64,000 bases of DNA, from contig CBCPMW010000005.1 in the NCBI GenBank assembly GCA_965120375.1, forward strand, positions 1 to 64,000, in the 5' to 3' direction. Below the pieces are notes generated by a model that did no database searches, was not told the origin of the DNA, and was given only the letters and a program-made list of their open reading frames with translations. This document shows positions 1-7,573 of this stretch, one piece after another (within the stretch, counting starts at the first letter, position 1; every line of letters starts with the position of its first letter). The DNA comes from CASPLG01 sp965120375. Lineage in GTDB: Bacteria > Bacillota > Clostridia > Oscillospirales > Acutalibacteraceae. A program made the translations under genes and the position numbers.

Positions 1-263
1 ACTCCGGATGACCACTAATATTAAGCCCACTACCTAATCCTAAGTCAACGATTGACCCACCAGAACTTTGATCATTCTTATTGCTACAAGATTTCTCACT
101 TTTAACATCACCGAGACCACCCTCGTCCGTCACGTCAGGAATACTCGAACTACCAGGAGTTTTACTACCTCCCTTTCTCGAAACAAACCACACAAAACCT
201 ACAATCGCAGCAACTAAAGCAGTTCCCACTGACAATATTAAACTACCTTTACTCATTCCCATT
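1..263 (-). CDS. Membrane-anchored protein of unknown function, 3' end cut by left window edge
   Basis: An open frame with no stop runs from an ATG at 263 to the window edge (87 codons visible). An AGGAGGATAA ribosome site sits directly upstream of the ATG. The product starts with a short polar stretch, then one hydrophobic segment (about residues 8-26, LILSVGTALVAAIVGFVWFV), then SRKGG. This fits a signal anchor or signal peptide with a positive flank. After it comes a Ser/Gly/Asp-rich, low-complexity stretch, probably an extracytoplasmic linker. I do not recognise a family. A TATAAT-like -10 box lies at 297-302 on this strand. The rest of the protein is outside the window, so function cannot be judged. 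Confidence 0.6.
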
Positions 264-644
264 GATTATCCTCCTATTAAAAGTTTTATAGTTATATTAT
301 AACATACGCTCGTTTTTTTTTTAAAATTTTTGTTAACATTATTTAATGCTTTAAAAATATAATACACTGGTAGGCTCGAATCTGAGCACGCCAGTGTCTT
401 TAAATTTAACTTTAGTTAAAACCAAATTATTTATTACTTGGTAAATATTGATATTAAATCTGGTATTTTAATAAAAATTTTATTATAAAAATATAAATTC
501 ATACTCATAAAAATTCACCAACTTCCTTGTACTAATGATTTTAAAAGATATAAATGTAATTATATAACTTTTTCATTAGAATTTCAATATAAATTTTGAA
601 TATTTTTTATTATTTTTGTCAAATATATGTAATGAGGTGAAGAA
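264..644. other. AT-rich intergenic gap between divergent genes
   Basis: This is the gap between the left-edge gene (minus) and the TauE-like pair (plus). It holds a -10-like box for the left gene near 297-302 and one clear hairpin at 364-397, listed separately. The remainder is AT-rich with no open frame that I can support. Confidence 0.5.
364..397. other. Isolated inverted repeat (hairpin)
   Basis: ACACTGG at 364-370 pairs perfectly with CCAGTGT at 391-397. Inside it GCTC (373-376) pairs with GAGC (383-386), which gives a two-segment stem. It is the most GC-rich piece of an otherwise AT-only gap. It has no good U-tract on either side and follows no gene end, so it does not look like an ordinary terminator. 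It could be a protein-binding site or a structured leader or small RNA. Function unknown. Confidence 0.45.
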
Positions 645-1004
645 ATGATAGATTTAAAAAATTTTTCGCTATGCTTTTTAGGACTAATAGCCGGTGTAAT
701 AAGTGGTTTACTGGGTACAGGAGGTGGCATAATTTTGATACCTTCACTTTGCAAGATAGGATTTGACCAAAAGAGCGCCCATGCAACTTCTGTGTCCACA
801 ATGTTACCTATTTGCACTGTTGGTACCTTTATGCATATTTATTCAAGCTCTTTTAGGATGGAACAATCTGCAATTTACGTTATATTTGGTCTAATCGGAG
901 CATTTATAGGGACCAGACTCATTCACAAGATTAATCAAAATATTCTTAGAAATATTTTTGCATTATTTAGTATATGGGCCGGATTTAGACTTATACTAAA
1001 ATGA
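645..1004 (+). CDS. TauE/SafE (TSUP) family half-transporter, N-terminal-type half
   Basis: The 119-residue, almost entirely hydrophobic protein has about four membrane segments. It carries the glycine-rich GLLGTGGGII motif after the first helix, which is typical of the TauE/SafE (TSUP) family of anion or sulfur-compound exporters. Full-length members have about 250 residues with two similar halves, so this gene encodes one half. An ATGAGGTGAAGAA ribosome site precedes the ATG. The next gene encodes the second half and overlaps by 4 bases, so the pair is surely co-translated and probably forms a heterodimeric transporter. The substrate cannot be read from sequence. The family assignment is fairly safe. 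Confidence 0.8.
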   Translation: MIDLKNFSLCFLGLIAGVISGLLGTGGGIILIPSLCKIGFDQKSAHATSVSTMLPICTVGTFMHIYSSSFRMEQSAIYVIFGLIGAFIGTRLIHKINQNILRNIFALFSIWAGFRLILK

Positions 1005-1360
1005 TTTATTTTTTCGATATAATAGCTTCTATTGTATCTGGTATACTTAGTTCTATGGGAGTTGGTGGCGGCGGAATTTTGTTAATTTATCTAACTTTGT
1101 ACCGCGGTATAAACCAAATGCAGGCTCAAGGTATAAACCTTATATTTTTTGTATTTGTATCACTTTTTTCTACAATTTTTTTTACCTCAAAAAATTTAGT
1201 AAACTTAAAAAAAATAAGTCTTTTAATGATTTTCGGTATTCTAGGTTCAATTATAGGTTTTAAACTATCTTTAACACTAAACTCAACTATTTTATGTAAA
1301 ATTTTTGGAGTTTCCCTTCTTATTATAGGTGTATTCCAGCTTTTTAAAAGATCGACCTAA
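1001..1360 (+). CDS. TauE/SafE (TSUP) family half-transporter, C-terminal-type half
   Basis: The 119-residue membrane protein has about four helices and the motif SSMGVGGGGILLIYL, which mirrors the glycine-rich motif of the preceding gene. It starts inside the last codons of that gene (ATGA overlap), a sign of translational coupling. The two products together have the length of one ordinary TauE/SafE protein. I infer that they assemble into one transporter. An alternative is a single ancestral gene split by a stop, but both halves have normal starts and no homologous sequence is missing at the junction. Confidence 0.8.
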   Translation: MIYFFDIIASIVSGILSSMGVGGGGILLIYLTLYRGINQMQAQGINLIFFVFVSLFSTIFFTSKNLVNLKKISLLMIFGILGSIIGFKLSLTLNSTILCKIFGVSLLIIGVFQLFKRST

Positions 1361-1395
1361 ACCAAATAATTTTGATAAAAAATATATTAAATACC

Positions 1396-1423
1396 TTCAA
1401 AATATATAAGTTACGTGTATAAT
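1396..1423 (+). promoter_or_regulatory. Putative sigma-A promoter for gpsA
   Basis: TTCAAA at 1396-1401 and TATAAT at 1418-1423 are separated by 16 bases. The start codon of gpsA follows 38 bases downstream. The -10 is perfect and the -35 is weak. Confidence 0.5.
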
Positions 1424-1460
1424 TGTATGTATCATTTAAAAACAAAACTTGGAGGAAAGA

Positions 1461-2420
1461 ATGAATATATCAGTACTTGGATGTGGTCGTTGGGGATCAT
1501 TTATTGCGTGGTATCTTGATAGACTGGGATATAAAGTTAATCTTTTTGGCAGAAAAAATTCCACAAATCTTCAAGAACTTAAAACTAATAGAAAAAATAG
1601 TTATCTATCACTTAGTCAATCTGTAAACCTTACTTCAGATTTAGAATTTTCAATAAAAAGTTCGGATATAATTTTGATATCGATTAGCTGTCAGAATCTT
1701 AGAAGTTTCATGAAGGATATTTCGAATTTTAGTCTGGAAAACAAAATCATAGTTTTATGCATGAAAGGAATAGAAAAATTTACAGGTAAACGTCTTTCTG
1801 AAATTGTAGAAGAATTCATCACCGGTAACACAAAAATTGCTGTCTGGGCGGGGCCTGGCCACGCACAAAGTTTAGTAGCTGGAATCCCAAGTTGTATGGT
1901 AATTGATTCAAGTGATGAAAAAGTAAAAAAATTTCTTGTTAAACAATTTAGCAGCAATTTAATCCGTTTTTACTATGGAACAGATCTCATCGGTACTGAA
2001 ATAGGAGCAGCGGCTAAAAATGTTATGGGAATAGCCTCCGGAATGTTAGATGGTTTAAATTTAAATCCACTAAAAGGACCACTTATGGCCCGTGGAGCCA
2101 TGGAAATAAGCAGATTAATAAAGGCAATGGGTGGGAATGCTATGTCTGCTTACGGTCTTTGTCATCTCGGCGATTATGAAGCAACTTTATTTTCAGAAAA
2201 CAGTAATAATCTACAATTCGGAAAATCAATAATTACAGGAGAAAAGTATGAAAAACTCTCCGAAGGAGTTGCTACGTGTGACGCTTTAATCCTTTTAGGT
2301 AGAACCAAAATCGTAAAGCTCCCTATTTGTCAAACCGTCAAAAATTTAATAGACAATAAAATAACTATAGGACAAGCAATGTCTAGTTTACTTCTGCAAG
2401 ATGCAAAAAATGAATTTTAA
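1461..2420 (+). CDS. gpsA: Glycerol-3-phosphate dehydrogenase [NAD(P)+]
   Basis: The enzyme reduces dihydroxyacetone phosphate to sn-glycerol 3-phosphate for phospholipid synthesis, in the cytoplasm. The N-terminus carries the Rossmann motif VLGCGRWGSF (GxGxxG). Further on are WAGPGHA, the catalytic-lysine region AAAKNVMGIASG and LMARGAMEI, all hallmarks of GpsA. At 319 residues it is close to family length. I place the start at ATG 1461. The upstream in-frame TTG at 1449 lies inside the TTGGAGGAAAG ribosome site and would add four residues. The gene is monocistronic here, with recR convergent downstream. Confidence 0.95.
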   Translation: MNISVLGCGRWGSFIAWYLDRLGYKVNLFGRKNSTNLQELKTNRKNSYLSLSQSVNLTSDLEFSIKSSDIILISISCQNLRSFMKDISNFSLENKIIVLCMKGIEKFTGKRLSEIVEEFITGNTKIAVWAGPGHAQSLVAGIPSCMVIDSSDEKVKKFLVKQFSSNLIRFYYGTDLIGTEIGAAAKNVMGIASGMLDGLNLNPLKGPLMARGAMEISRLIKAMGGNAMSAYGLCHLGDYEATLFSENSNNLQFGKSIITGEKYEKLSEGVATCDALILLGRTKIVKLPICQTVKNLIDNKITIGQAMSSLLLQDAKNEF

Positions 2421-2479
2421 TACTCCTTCTGGATATAATGTCTTCTCACAAACAAAATTTTATTACTTTTACAAGTTTA

Positions 2480-3082
2480 TTATATTTCAATTCTACCGTT
2501 AATCGCCATACTTAAAGTCTCTTCATCAGTGTATTCTAGGGCGCAACCAAACGGTACTCCATATGCAATTCTTGTAACTTTTACATGCATAGGTTTTAAG
2601 AGTTTGGATATATACATAGATGTAGCTTCCCCTTCTACTGTTGGATTCGTCGCCATTATTATCTCTTTTACTTCACTCGAAGAAACCCTGTTTATTAGTT
2701 CCTTCATACGCAGCTGATCCGGACCTATGCCGTTAAGAGGAGATATGGATCCATGTAAAACATGATAAAGTGCGTTATACTCACCAGATTTTTCAAAAGC
2801 TTGTACATCTTTTGGTTCTTCTACAACACAAATAATGGATCTATCTCTTGCTTTATCGCTACATATTGGACAAAGTTCCTTTTCAGCAAAATTACAACAC
2901 TCAGCGCAGTAACTTACGTTTTGCTTTACATCAATCATACATTTTGCAAAATTTTCAACTGTTTCCTTATCCATATCTAGCAAAGCATACGCGAGCCTAT
3001 AAGCAGTTTTTCTGCCTATTCCAGGTAATTTTTCGAAATACTCTGCTAATTTGGCAAGTGGCTGTACACTATATGATCTCAT
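2480..3082 (-). CDS. recR: Recombination mediator protein RecR
   Basis: RecR works with RecF/RecO to load RecA at gaps and stalled forks. The 200-residue protein shows the family order. There is an N-terminal helix-hairpin-helix (LPGIGRKTAYRLAY), a four-cysteine zinc finger (CAECCNF...CPIC), then a Toprim domain with VVEEPKDV and the ATNPTVEGEATS motif. It is the last gene of the dnaX-ybaB-recR operon, a classic arrangement in bacteria. Its ATG sits one base beyond the ybaB stop, so translation is probably coupled. Confidence 0.96.
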   Translation of the reverse strand: MRSYSVQPLAKLAEYFEKLPGIGRKTAYRLAYALLDMDKETVENFAKCMIDVKQNVSYCAECCNFAEKELCPICSDKARDRSIICVVEEPKDVQAFEKSGEYNALYHVLHGSISPLNGIGPDQLRMKELINRVSSSEVKEIIMATNPTVEGEATSMYISKLLKPMHVKVTRIAYGVPFGCALEYTDEETLSMAINGRIEI

Positions 3083-3083
3083 T

Positions 3084-3437
3084 TTAAGATAATCCCGGAA
3101 TATTCAAAGGTAAGTCTAAATTACCGGAAACCCCGGCAACCGCAGACTCTTTTTCATCTTTTGCCATTTTTATAGCCCCATTTATAGCTGCAATAACAGT
3201 TTCTTTCAGCATTTCTAAGTCGCCGTCGTCTAGCATTTCTTTATCGATTTCAAGGTTTAGAATTTCCATAGTTCCTTTAACTTCAGCTTTAACTGTCCCC
3301 CCACCAGCTGTAAAACTATAAACTTTTTCTTCAAGCTGTGAACCTATTTTCTCCATTTGCGCCTGAACCTTCTGCATTTTTGCCGCCAAATCCCTCATAC
3401 TTCCTTCTGCATTCGATTTTGGTAATCTTACTTTCAT
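3084..3437 (-). CDS. ybaB: YbaB/EbfC family nucleoid-associated protein
   Basis: A small DNA-binding dimer (117 residues) of the YbaB/EbfC family, found between dnaX and recR in most bacteria. Visible features are the N-terminal amphipathic helix (MRDLAAKMQKVQAQMEKI), the central strands VYSFTAGGGTVKAEVKG and the C-terminal helix with DLEMLKETVIAAINGA. I start it at ATG 3437 because GGAGGATAATTAGT lies just ahead. The frame is open further upstream to 3464 and overlaps dnaX, but that stretch lacks a ribosome site. Confidence 0.93.
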   Translation of the reverse strand: MKVRLPKSNAEGSMRDLAAKMQKVQAQMEKIGSQLEEKVYSFTAGGGTVKAEVKGTMEILNLEIDKEMLDDGDLEMLKETVIAAINGAIKMAKDEKESAVAGVSGNLDLPLNIPGLS

Positions 3438-3456
3438 ACTAATTATCCTCCAAATT

Positions 3457-4944
3457 TCATACAAAATTTACATCTACACCAAACCTTTTCACCTTTTTAG
3501 CAAACTCATCAATATTTCTGCATTTACACTCGTCCTTTTCTTTTTTATAAAACCCTATATTGTATTCCTTGCCTGTTAAAGAAAAAACTGCTTTTTTTAT
3601 TTCTTCCTTGTTATTTAGATCTTTAAGCATCTCAAGTAAAAAATCTTTTTCAGAATCAATTAAAATAAAATTTTTATCTATATATCCTCTAGAACCTCGC
3701 ATTGCCAACGAAAAAGTTTTGGATTTTGCATTTCTCTCTACAAAGTCTATCACGCTATGCCATTTAGAAAATTCTACAACTTCATCATTTTTATTTGCAG
3801 GTAAATTTTTTTTCACCTCACTTCTCTTAATTTCTTCATCCTGATTTTTTGCTCTACTTTCTGGATAACTTTTAGAATTTGCACTTTCATTTTCACTAAA
3901 ACTACTTCCTTTTAAACCCTTATCCCAAAAACATAAGTTTATCAGAGCGATTTCTAAATTAGATTTCGATGTAGAAGACATATTTTTATTTGCACTAGCT
4001 AGTAAATCCAAACCAAAAAGCAAAAAATTTACTTCTTCATCACACCTTTTTTCTGATATTGCTCTAATTAAATTTTTCCGAAATTCTTCTAAAAGTCCTT
4101 CACACAGCCCCAGCATACTCTTTGACCTTTTATGTAAATTTTCTACATTTTCAAGTACACTCTCTACATCTTTATTTTTAATTGCCTCAAAAATAGTTAA
4201 AACAGATTCCTTGTCAGTAATCCCTAAAATATTTTCAACTTTATCTGAACTAAGACTTCTTCCAGCAAAAGAAACACATCGATCTAGCAAAGAAAGTGCG
4301 TCTCGCATCGCCCCATCTGAAGCATTCGCAATTATCGTGGCTGACTTTTCATCAATCTCAATTTTTTCTTCACCGCAAATATATCTTAGTCTTCCTACAA
4401 TTGATTCATTATTTATCCGGAAAAATTCAAAACGCTGGCATCTTGAAGATATAGTTAGTGGAATTTTATGAGGTTCTGTAGTTGCAAGTATAAAAATTAC
4501 ATGTTTTGGTGGCTCTTCTAGCACTTTTAAAAATGCATTAAACGCCTGATTGGAAAGCATATGAACTTCATCTATTATGTAAACTCTATACTTACACGCT
4601 GATGGAACTAAATAGGCTTCTTCTTTTATTGCACGAATATTTTCAACACCATTGTTACTTGCTGCATCTATTTCACTTATATCCAAAAGTGAGTCATTCA
4701 GCGCTTCCTTGCATATGCGACATTTAGTACACGGGCTTCCATCTACTGGAGAAAGACAATTTACTGCCATAGAAAAAATTTTTGCGCAAGACGTTTTGCC
4801 AGTTCCCCTTGACCCTATAAACAAATACGCATGTGCTATCTGAAACAACTTTACCTCATTTTTAAGTGTTCTTGTCACATGCTCCTGCCCAACAACATCC
4901 TCAAAACGTCTAGGTCTCCATTTTCTATATAAAACCTGATACAT
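3457..4944 (-). CDS. dnaX: DNA polymerase III subunit gamma/tau
   Basis: Clamp-loader ATPase of the replicative polymerase. It starts with the signature YRKWRPRRFEDVVGQEHV. It then shows Walker A (GSRGTGKTS), a zinc module (four Cys around CTKCRIC), Walker B with IIDEVHML, sensor and arginine-finger regions (ATTEPHKI, SSRCQRF), and the collar domain. At 495 residues the tau-type C-terminal part is short and lysine/serine-rich. The first base of the operon lies about 45 bases after the SRP RNA. No programmed-frameshift A-run is obvious, so one product is expected. Confidence 0.96.
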   Translation of the reverse strand: MYQVLYRKWRPRRFEDVVGQEHVTRTLKNEVKLFQIAHAYLFIGSRGTGKTSCAKIFSMAVNCLSPVDGSPCTKCRICKEALNDSLLDISEIDAASNNGVENIRAIKEEAYLVPSACKYRVYIIDEVHMLSNQAFNAFLKVLEEPPKHVIFILATTEPHKIPLTISSRCQRFEFFRINNESIVGRLRYICGEEKIEIDEKSATIIANASDGAMRDALSLLDRCVSFAGRSLSSDKVENILGITDKESVLTIFEAIKNKDVESVLENVENLHKRSKSMLGLCEGLLEEFRKNLIRAISEKRCDEEVNFLLFGLDLLASANKNMSSTSKSNLEIALINLCFWDKGLKGSSFSENESANSKSYPESRAKNQDEEIKRSEVKKNLPANKNDEVVEFSKWHSVIDFVERNAKSKTFSLAMRGSRGYIDKNFILIDSEKDFLLEMLKDLNNKEEIKKAVFSLTGKEYNIGFYKKEKDECKCRNIDEFAKKVKRFGVDVNFV

Positions 4945-4989
4945 TAAGACACTCCCGACTACTATCTTTAAATTTTCGGTTTACTGCAC

Positions 4990-5158
4990 AAAAATCCCTT
5001 GCACTTTAGCATACAGTATAGACAGATAAACCCTGCATCGCATAGCTGAAAAAGCTTAATGCTGCTCGGTTCCCCGCCTGACATGGTTCACTTTCCGCTA
5101 TCGCGCAGAACCCGCCCATGCTGTATGCTAAAACGCAAGTAAATAAACACAGCCTCAG
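4990..5158 (-). ncRNA. ffs: Signal recognition particle RNA (4.5S/scRNA type)
   Basis: Read on the minus strand, the segment contains the conserved SRP domain IV core (CATGTCAGGCGGGGAACC then GAGCAGCA). This core is flanked by a long imperfect helix. For example, CTTGCGTTTTAGCATACAG at about 5130 pairs with CTGTATGCTAAAGTGCAAG near 5000-5020. The 5' part (GAGGCTGTGTTTATTTAC) resembles the Alu-type end of long Firmicute SRP RNAs. It lies directly upstream of dnaX, the usual Firmicute position. The 5' end is placed from the promoter and the 3' end from the end of the helix, so both ends are approximate. Confidence 0.9.
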
Positions 5159-5165
5159 GTTTCAG

Positions 5166-5194
5166 AGTGTATCACAATTAAAAAAATATTGCAA
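5166..5194 (-). promoter_or_regulatory. Promoter of the SRP RNA gene
   Basis: On the minus strand, TTGCAA (5194-5189) and TACACT (5171-5166) are separated by exactly 17 bases. This puts the transcript start near 5158, in agreement with the folded RNA. Confidence 0.65.
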
Positions 5195-5214
5195 GCATTT
5201 AATTTAAAAATATT

Positions 5215-5472
5215 TTACATCATCGCGAAAGCTGTAATTCCGGCACCTATTCCTGCAGCTATTGCCATTTTTATTATCCAACTTATATTCCCTGCTTTTC
5301 TTTGTACACAAGAAGGTACTCCAAAACCACACACTAAAGACTTTGCTTCCCTCTTTAGTACATTATCCTTAAAATCTGAATATTCTGGCTTTACAACTAA
5401 AAAAGCCTTCTCATAATACACACTTTCCAAATCAATAACTTCAATCATATGTTTTTTTATTCCCTTTATCAT
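5215..5472 (-). CDS. Small protein with C-terminal membrane segment, function unknown
   Basis: 85 residues from ATG 5472, chosen because a run of six G (GGGGGG) lies at ribosome-site distance. The first 60 residues are soluble and mixed-charge. The last 20 (IIKMAIAAGIGAGITAFAMM) form one glycine/alanine-rich hydrophobic helix, so it looks tail-anchored. Two cysteines occur (VCGFGVPSC). I recognise no family. It lies alone between corA and the SRP promoter. Confidence 0.6.
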   Translation of the reverse strand: MIKGIKKHMIEVIDLESVYYEKAFLVVKPEYSDFKDNVLKREAKSLVCGFGVPSCVQRKAGNISWIIKMAIAAGIGAGITAFAMM

Positions 5473-5544
5473 GTTAGCCCCCCTATACAAAAAACTAATA
5501 TAAAATTATTTTGCATAAAAAAGATAACATTATTCTCTGTCAAA

Positions 5545-6471
5545 TTATATCATATCTTTTTTGTGTAGCGCTATGTAAGAAATAACCATAAATATTCCAG
5601 ATATAACTATCGGTGCCCACCAATAATCCATGAGTGGAAAATTAGGCGTATTCATCCCATAAACTCCAGATACAATAGTAGGTATAGACAAAATCAATGT
5701 TATAGAAGCTAGTATTTTCATAACTATATTTAGATTGTTCGAGATAATTGACGCAAAAGCGTCCATAGTCCCAGACAAGATGTTAAGATATATATCAGAC
5801 ATCTCAACAGCCTGTTTTATTTCAATCAAAACGTCGTCTAAAAGTTCTTGGTCCTCTTCGTATAGTTTTACGAAGCGTCCCCTTAATATCTTTTCAAGTG
5901 TAACTTTTGTAGCTTTCAATGATGAAGAAAAATACACCAGCGACTTTTCTACTTCTAAAAGCTGTATGAGCTCTTTATTTTTCATAGATTTTTTCAGTTC
6001 TTGCTCGACTTGATTTGTTATTTTATCAATCTGTTTCAAGTACTGAAGATACTTACTTGCTAAACGCAGCATTATGTAAAGAACAAAATGAGTTTTATGA
6101 TGAGTCCTTACATTTCTTATTATCCCGCTTGCAAATTCCTCTATTATCGAGTTTTTTCTAAGTGATATTGTTATAACATTTTTTTCAGTTATCATTATAC
6201 TAAGTGGCATGGTATAATAAGTTAAGTTAGTTCCAGATTTTTCCATAACTGGACTATCAATCATTATCAAAGTTACTCTATCTTCGTAATCTATATGGGA
6301 CGATTCCTCCTCATCCAAAGATGCCATCATAAGTTCTGGCTCTATATTAAACTCAGATATTAGAAAGTTAACTTCACTATCGGTCGGGGCAATACAATTT
6401 ATCCAGCATCCCTCTTCATATTCTTCAATCCCAGATATCCTGCCGTTTACAGTTTTGTAATACGATATCAT
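5545..6471 (-). CDS. corA: CorA family divalent-cation (Mg2+/Co2+) channel
   Basis: 308 residues. A long cytoplasmic domain rich in charged helices is followed by two C-terminal transmembrane helices. The signature YGMN lies at the end of the first helix (VSGVYGMNTPNFPLMDYWW) and the second helix ends in a lysine-rich tail (IALHKKDMI). This is the CorA architecture: a pentameric Mg2+ or Co2+ channel. I start it at ATG 6471, which has AAGGGGGATGG upstream. The frame is open to 6534 but without another ribosome site. Substrate preference is not visible. Confidence 0.9.
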   Translation of the reverse strand: MISYYKTVNGRISGIEEYEEGCWINCIAPTDSEVNFLISEFNIEPELMMASLDEEESSHIDYEDRVTLIMIDSPVMEKSGTNLTYYTMPLSIMITEKNVITISLRKNSIIEEFASGIIRNVRTHHKTHFVLYIMLRLASKYLQYLKQIDKITNQVEQELKKSMKNKELIQLLEVEKSLVYFSSSLKATKVTLEKILRGRFVKLYEEDQELLDDVLIEIKQAVEMSDIYLNILSGTMDAFASIISNNLNIVMKILASITLILSIPTIVSGVYGMNTPNFPLMDYWWAPIVISGIFMVISYIALHKKDMI

Positions 6472-6539
6472 TTTGTACCATCCCCCTTTTTTGAACACAA
6501 AACACTCGACCATTCTATCATAAAACACTTGCATTTGGG

Positions 6540-6758
6540 AATTAAATTATAATTAATTATAGACGAAAAAAATTATTTTTTTAATATGTTAAACTCGCTT
6601 GTATAAAACTAGAATTTCTGCGTGTAGCCTTTCCAAATAGTCTCTTAATATATAATATTTTTATTGTGAATGTAAAAAGCATTAGTCTATAAATTATAGT
6701 ATTTTTTAATTTATTTTTAATAATATCTATTCATGAATAATTTTTTATTAAAATGCTC
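6540..6758. other. AT-rich intergenic region upstream of the orphan anchored protein gene
   Basis: The stretch between corA and the promoter at 6759 holds no open frame I can support. It has two short palindromes, CTATAAATTATAG near 6690 and TATTCATGAATA near 6728, typical of AT-rich spacer. Nothing else is recognisable. Confidence 0.4.
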
Positions 6759-6787
6759 TTGACATTTGACTAAAAATAAACTATAAT
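6759..6787 (+). promoter_or_regulatory. Perfect consensus sigma-A promoter
   Basis: TTGACA at 6759-6764 and TATAAT at 6782-6787 are separated by exactly 17 bases, the full vegetative consensus. It drives the gene starting at 6851 and predicts strong, constitutive transcription unless a repressor acts. Confidence 0.85.
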
Positions 6788-6850
6788 TAGTATATACAGC
6801 TTGAGAAACTGTTAAAATAATAAAAATATCTAAGGAGTTGTTGTTTAACA

Positions 6851-7570
6851 ATGAATAATATCCAAAATATTGGGGCCGTAGTTCTCGGTGGTTTAGTTGT
6901 TGTGGGAGCTATATGTTTTGGTTGCAAAATTAATGAACATTTTGCAAAACGAACTGAAAGTAAGCTTGGCATGACACTTGGGACCATTGACGTATTATCG
7001 GAATCTTCTCATTCGATGACGGGCAGAGCGATAGAGCTTAGCAAAGAATCTGAAAAGTTAACCTCAGTTGTTGCAGCAAATTGGAAAAAATTATCAGATG
7101 AAGAGAAAAACGGATTGACCGAATACTTTAAAAATGAAAATAAAACAGAAAACCTAAATAAGAAACAACGTAACTTGATAAACTCAATTAAGGAACTGCA
7201 AAACCGTGAAAAAGAAATGACCATTCTCAGTGCATTGAGTTGTGACCAACGTGTGATCTTAATGCAAAACGGGGTGAGCATCCCAGACGAAAAATGTTTA
7301 AAAAGCTGGGCACCATACCTTGGAGAATATTCGGAAAAACTCAATATGATACTTAACGCTCCTGATTACATCACAGGCTGTTTGAAAAAGTTTGAGGAAA
7401 ACACAAATAAGGCATATGAAAATGGAAGAGAAGATCTACTAAAAATTCTTAGACCTGATTCTGCGAGTAATGCTCCAATAAAGATTCTTAGGCCTAATTC
7501 TGCGAATAATGCTCCAATTCATCACAAACCTATAATTGTGGAAACAATCAAGCCAAATAGTGTCGTTTAA
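6851..7570 (+). CDS. Membrane-anchored protein of unknown function with C-terminal tandem repeat
   Basis: 239 residues. An N-terminal hydrophobic helix (about residues 7-25, IGAVVLGGLVVVGAICFGC) is followed by a hydrophilic, helix-rich, Lys/Glu/Asn-rich body with probable coiled coil (residues 60-120). The C-terminal tail is Pro/Asn-rich and holds a 13-residue unit repeated twice (KILRPDSASNAPI, KILRPNSANNAPI). AAGGAGTTG lies 13 bases before the ATG. I recognise no family. Its consensus promoter suggests high expression. It ends 4 bases before the convergent uvrA. An anchored protein exposed outside the membrane is an inference from topology only. Confidence 0.65.
   Translation: MNNIQNIGAVVLGGLVVVGAICFGCKINEHFAKRTESKLGMTLGTIDVLSESSHSMTGRAIELSKESEKLTSVVAANWKKLSDEEKNGLTEYFKNENKTENLNKKQRNLINSIKELQNREKEMTILSALSCDQRVILMQNGVSIPDEKCLKSWAPYLGEYSEKLNMILNAPDYITGCLKKFEENTNKAYENGREDLLKILRPDSASNAPIKILRPNSANNAPIHHKPIIVETIKPNSVV
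7442..7519 (+). repeat. Two-copy 39-bp tandem repeat inside the orphan anchored protein gene
   Basis: Units 7442-7480 and 7481-7519 are aligned without gaps and differ at five positions. They encode the repeated 13-residue Pro/Asn/Ala unit. Confidence 0.85.
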
Positions 7571-7573
7571 AAC

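Noticed and set aside
372..390. tRNA or tmRNA fragment in the first intergenic hairpin
   Set aside because: GGCTCGAATCTGAGC only loosely resembles a T-arm. Loop size and stem length do not fit and no other tRNA part is nearby.
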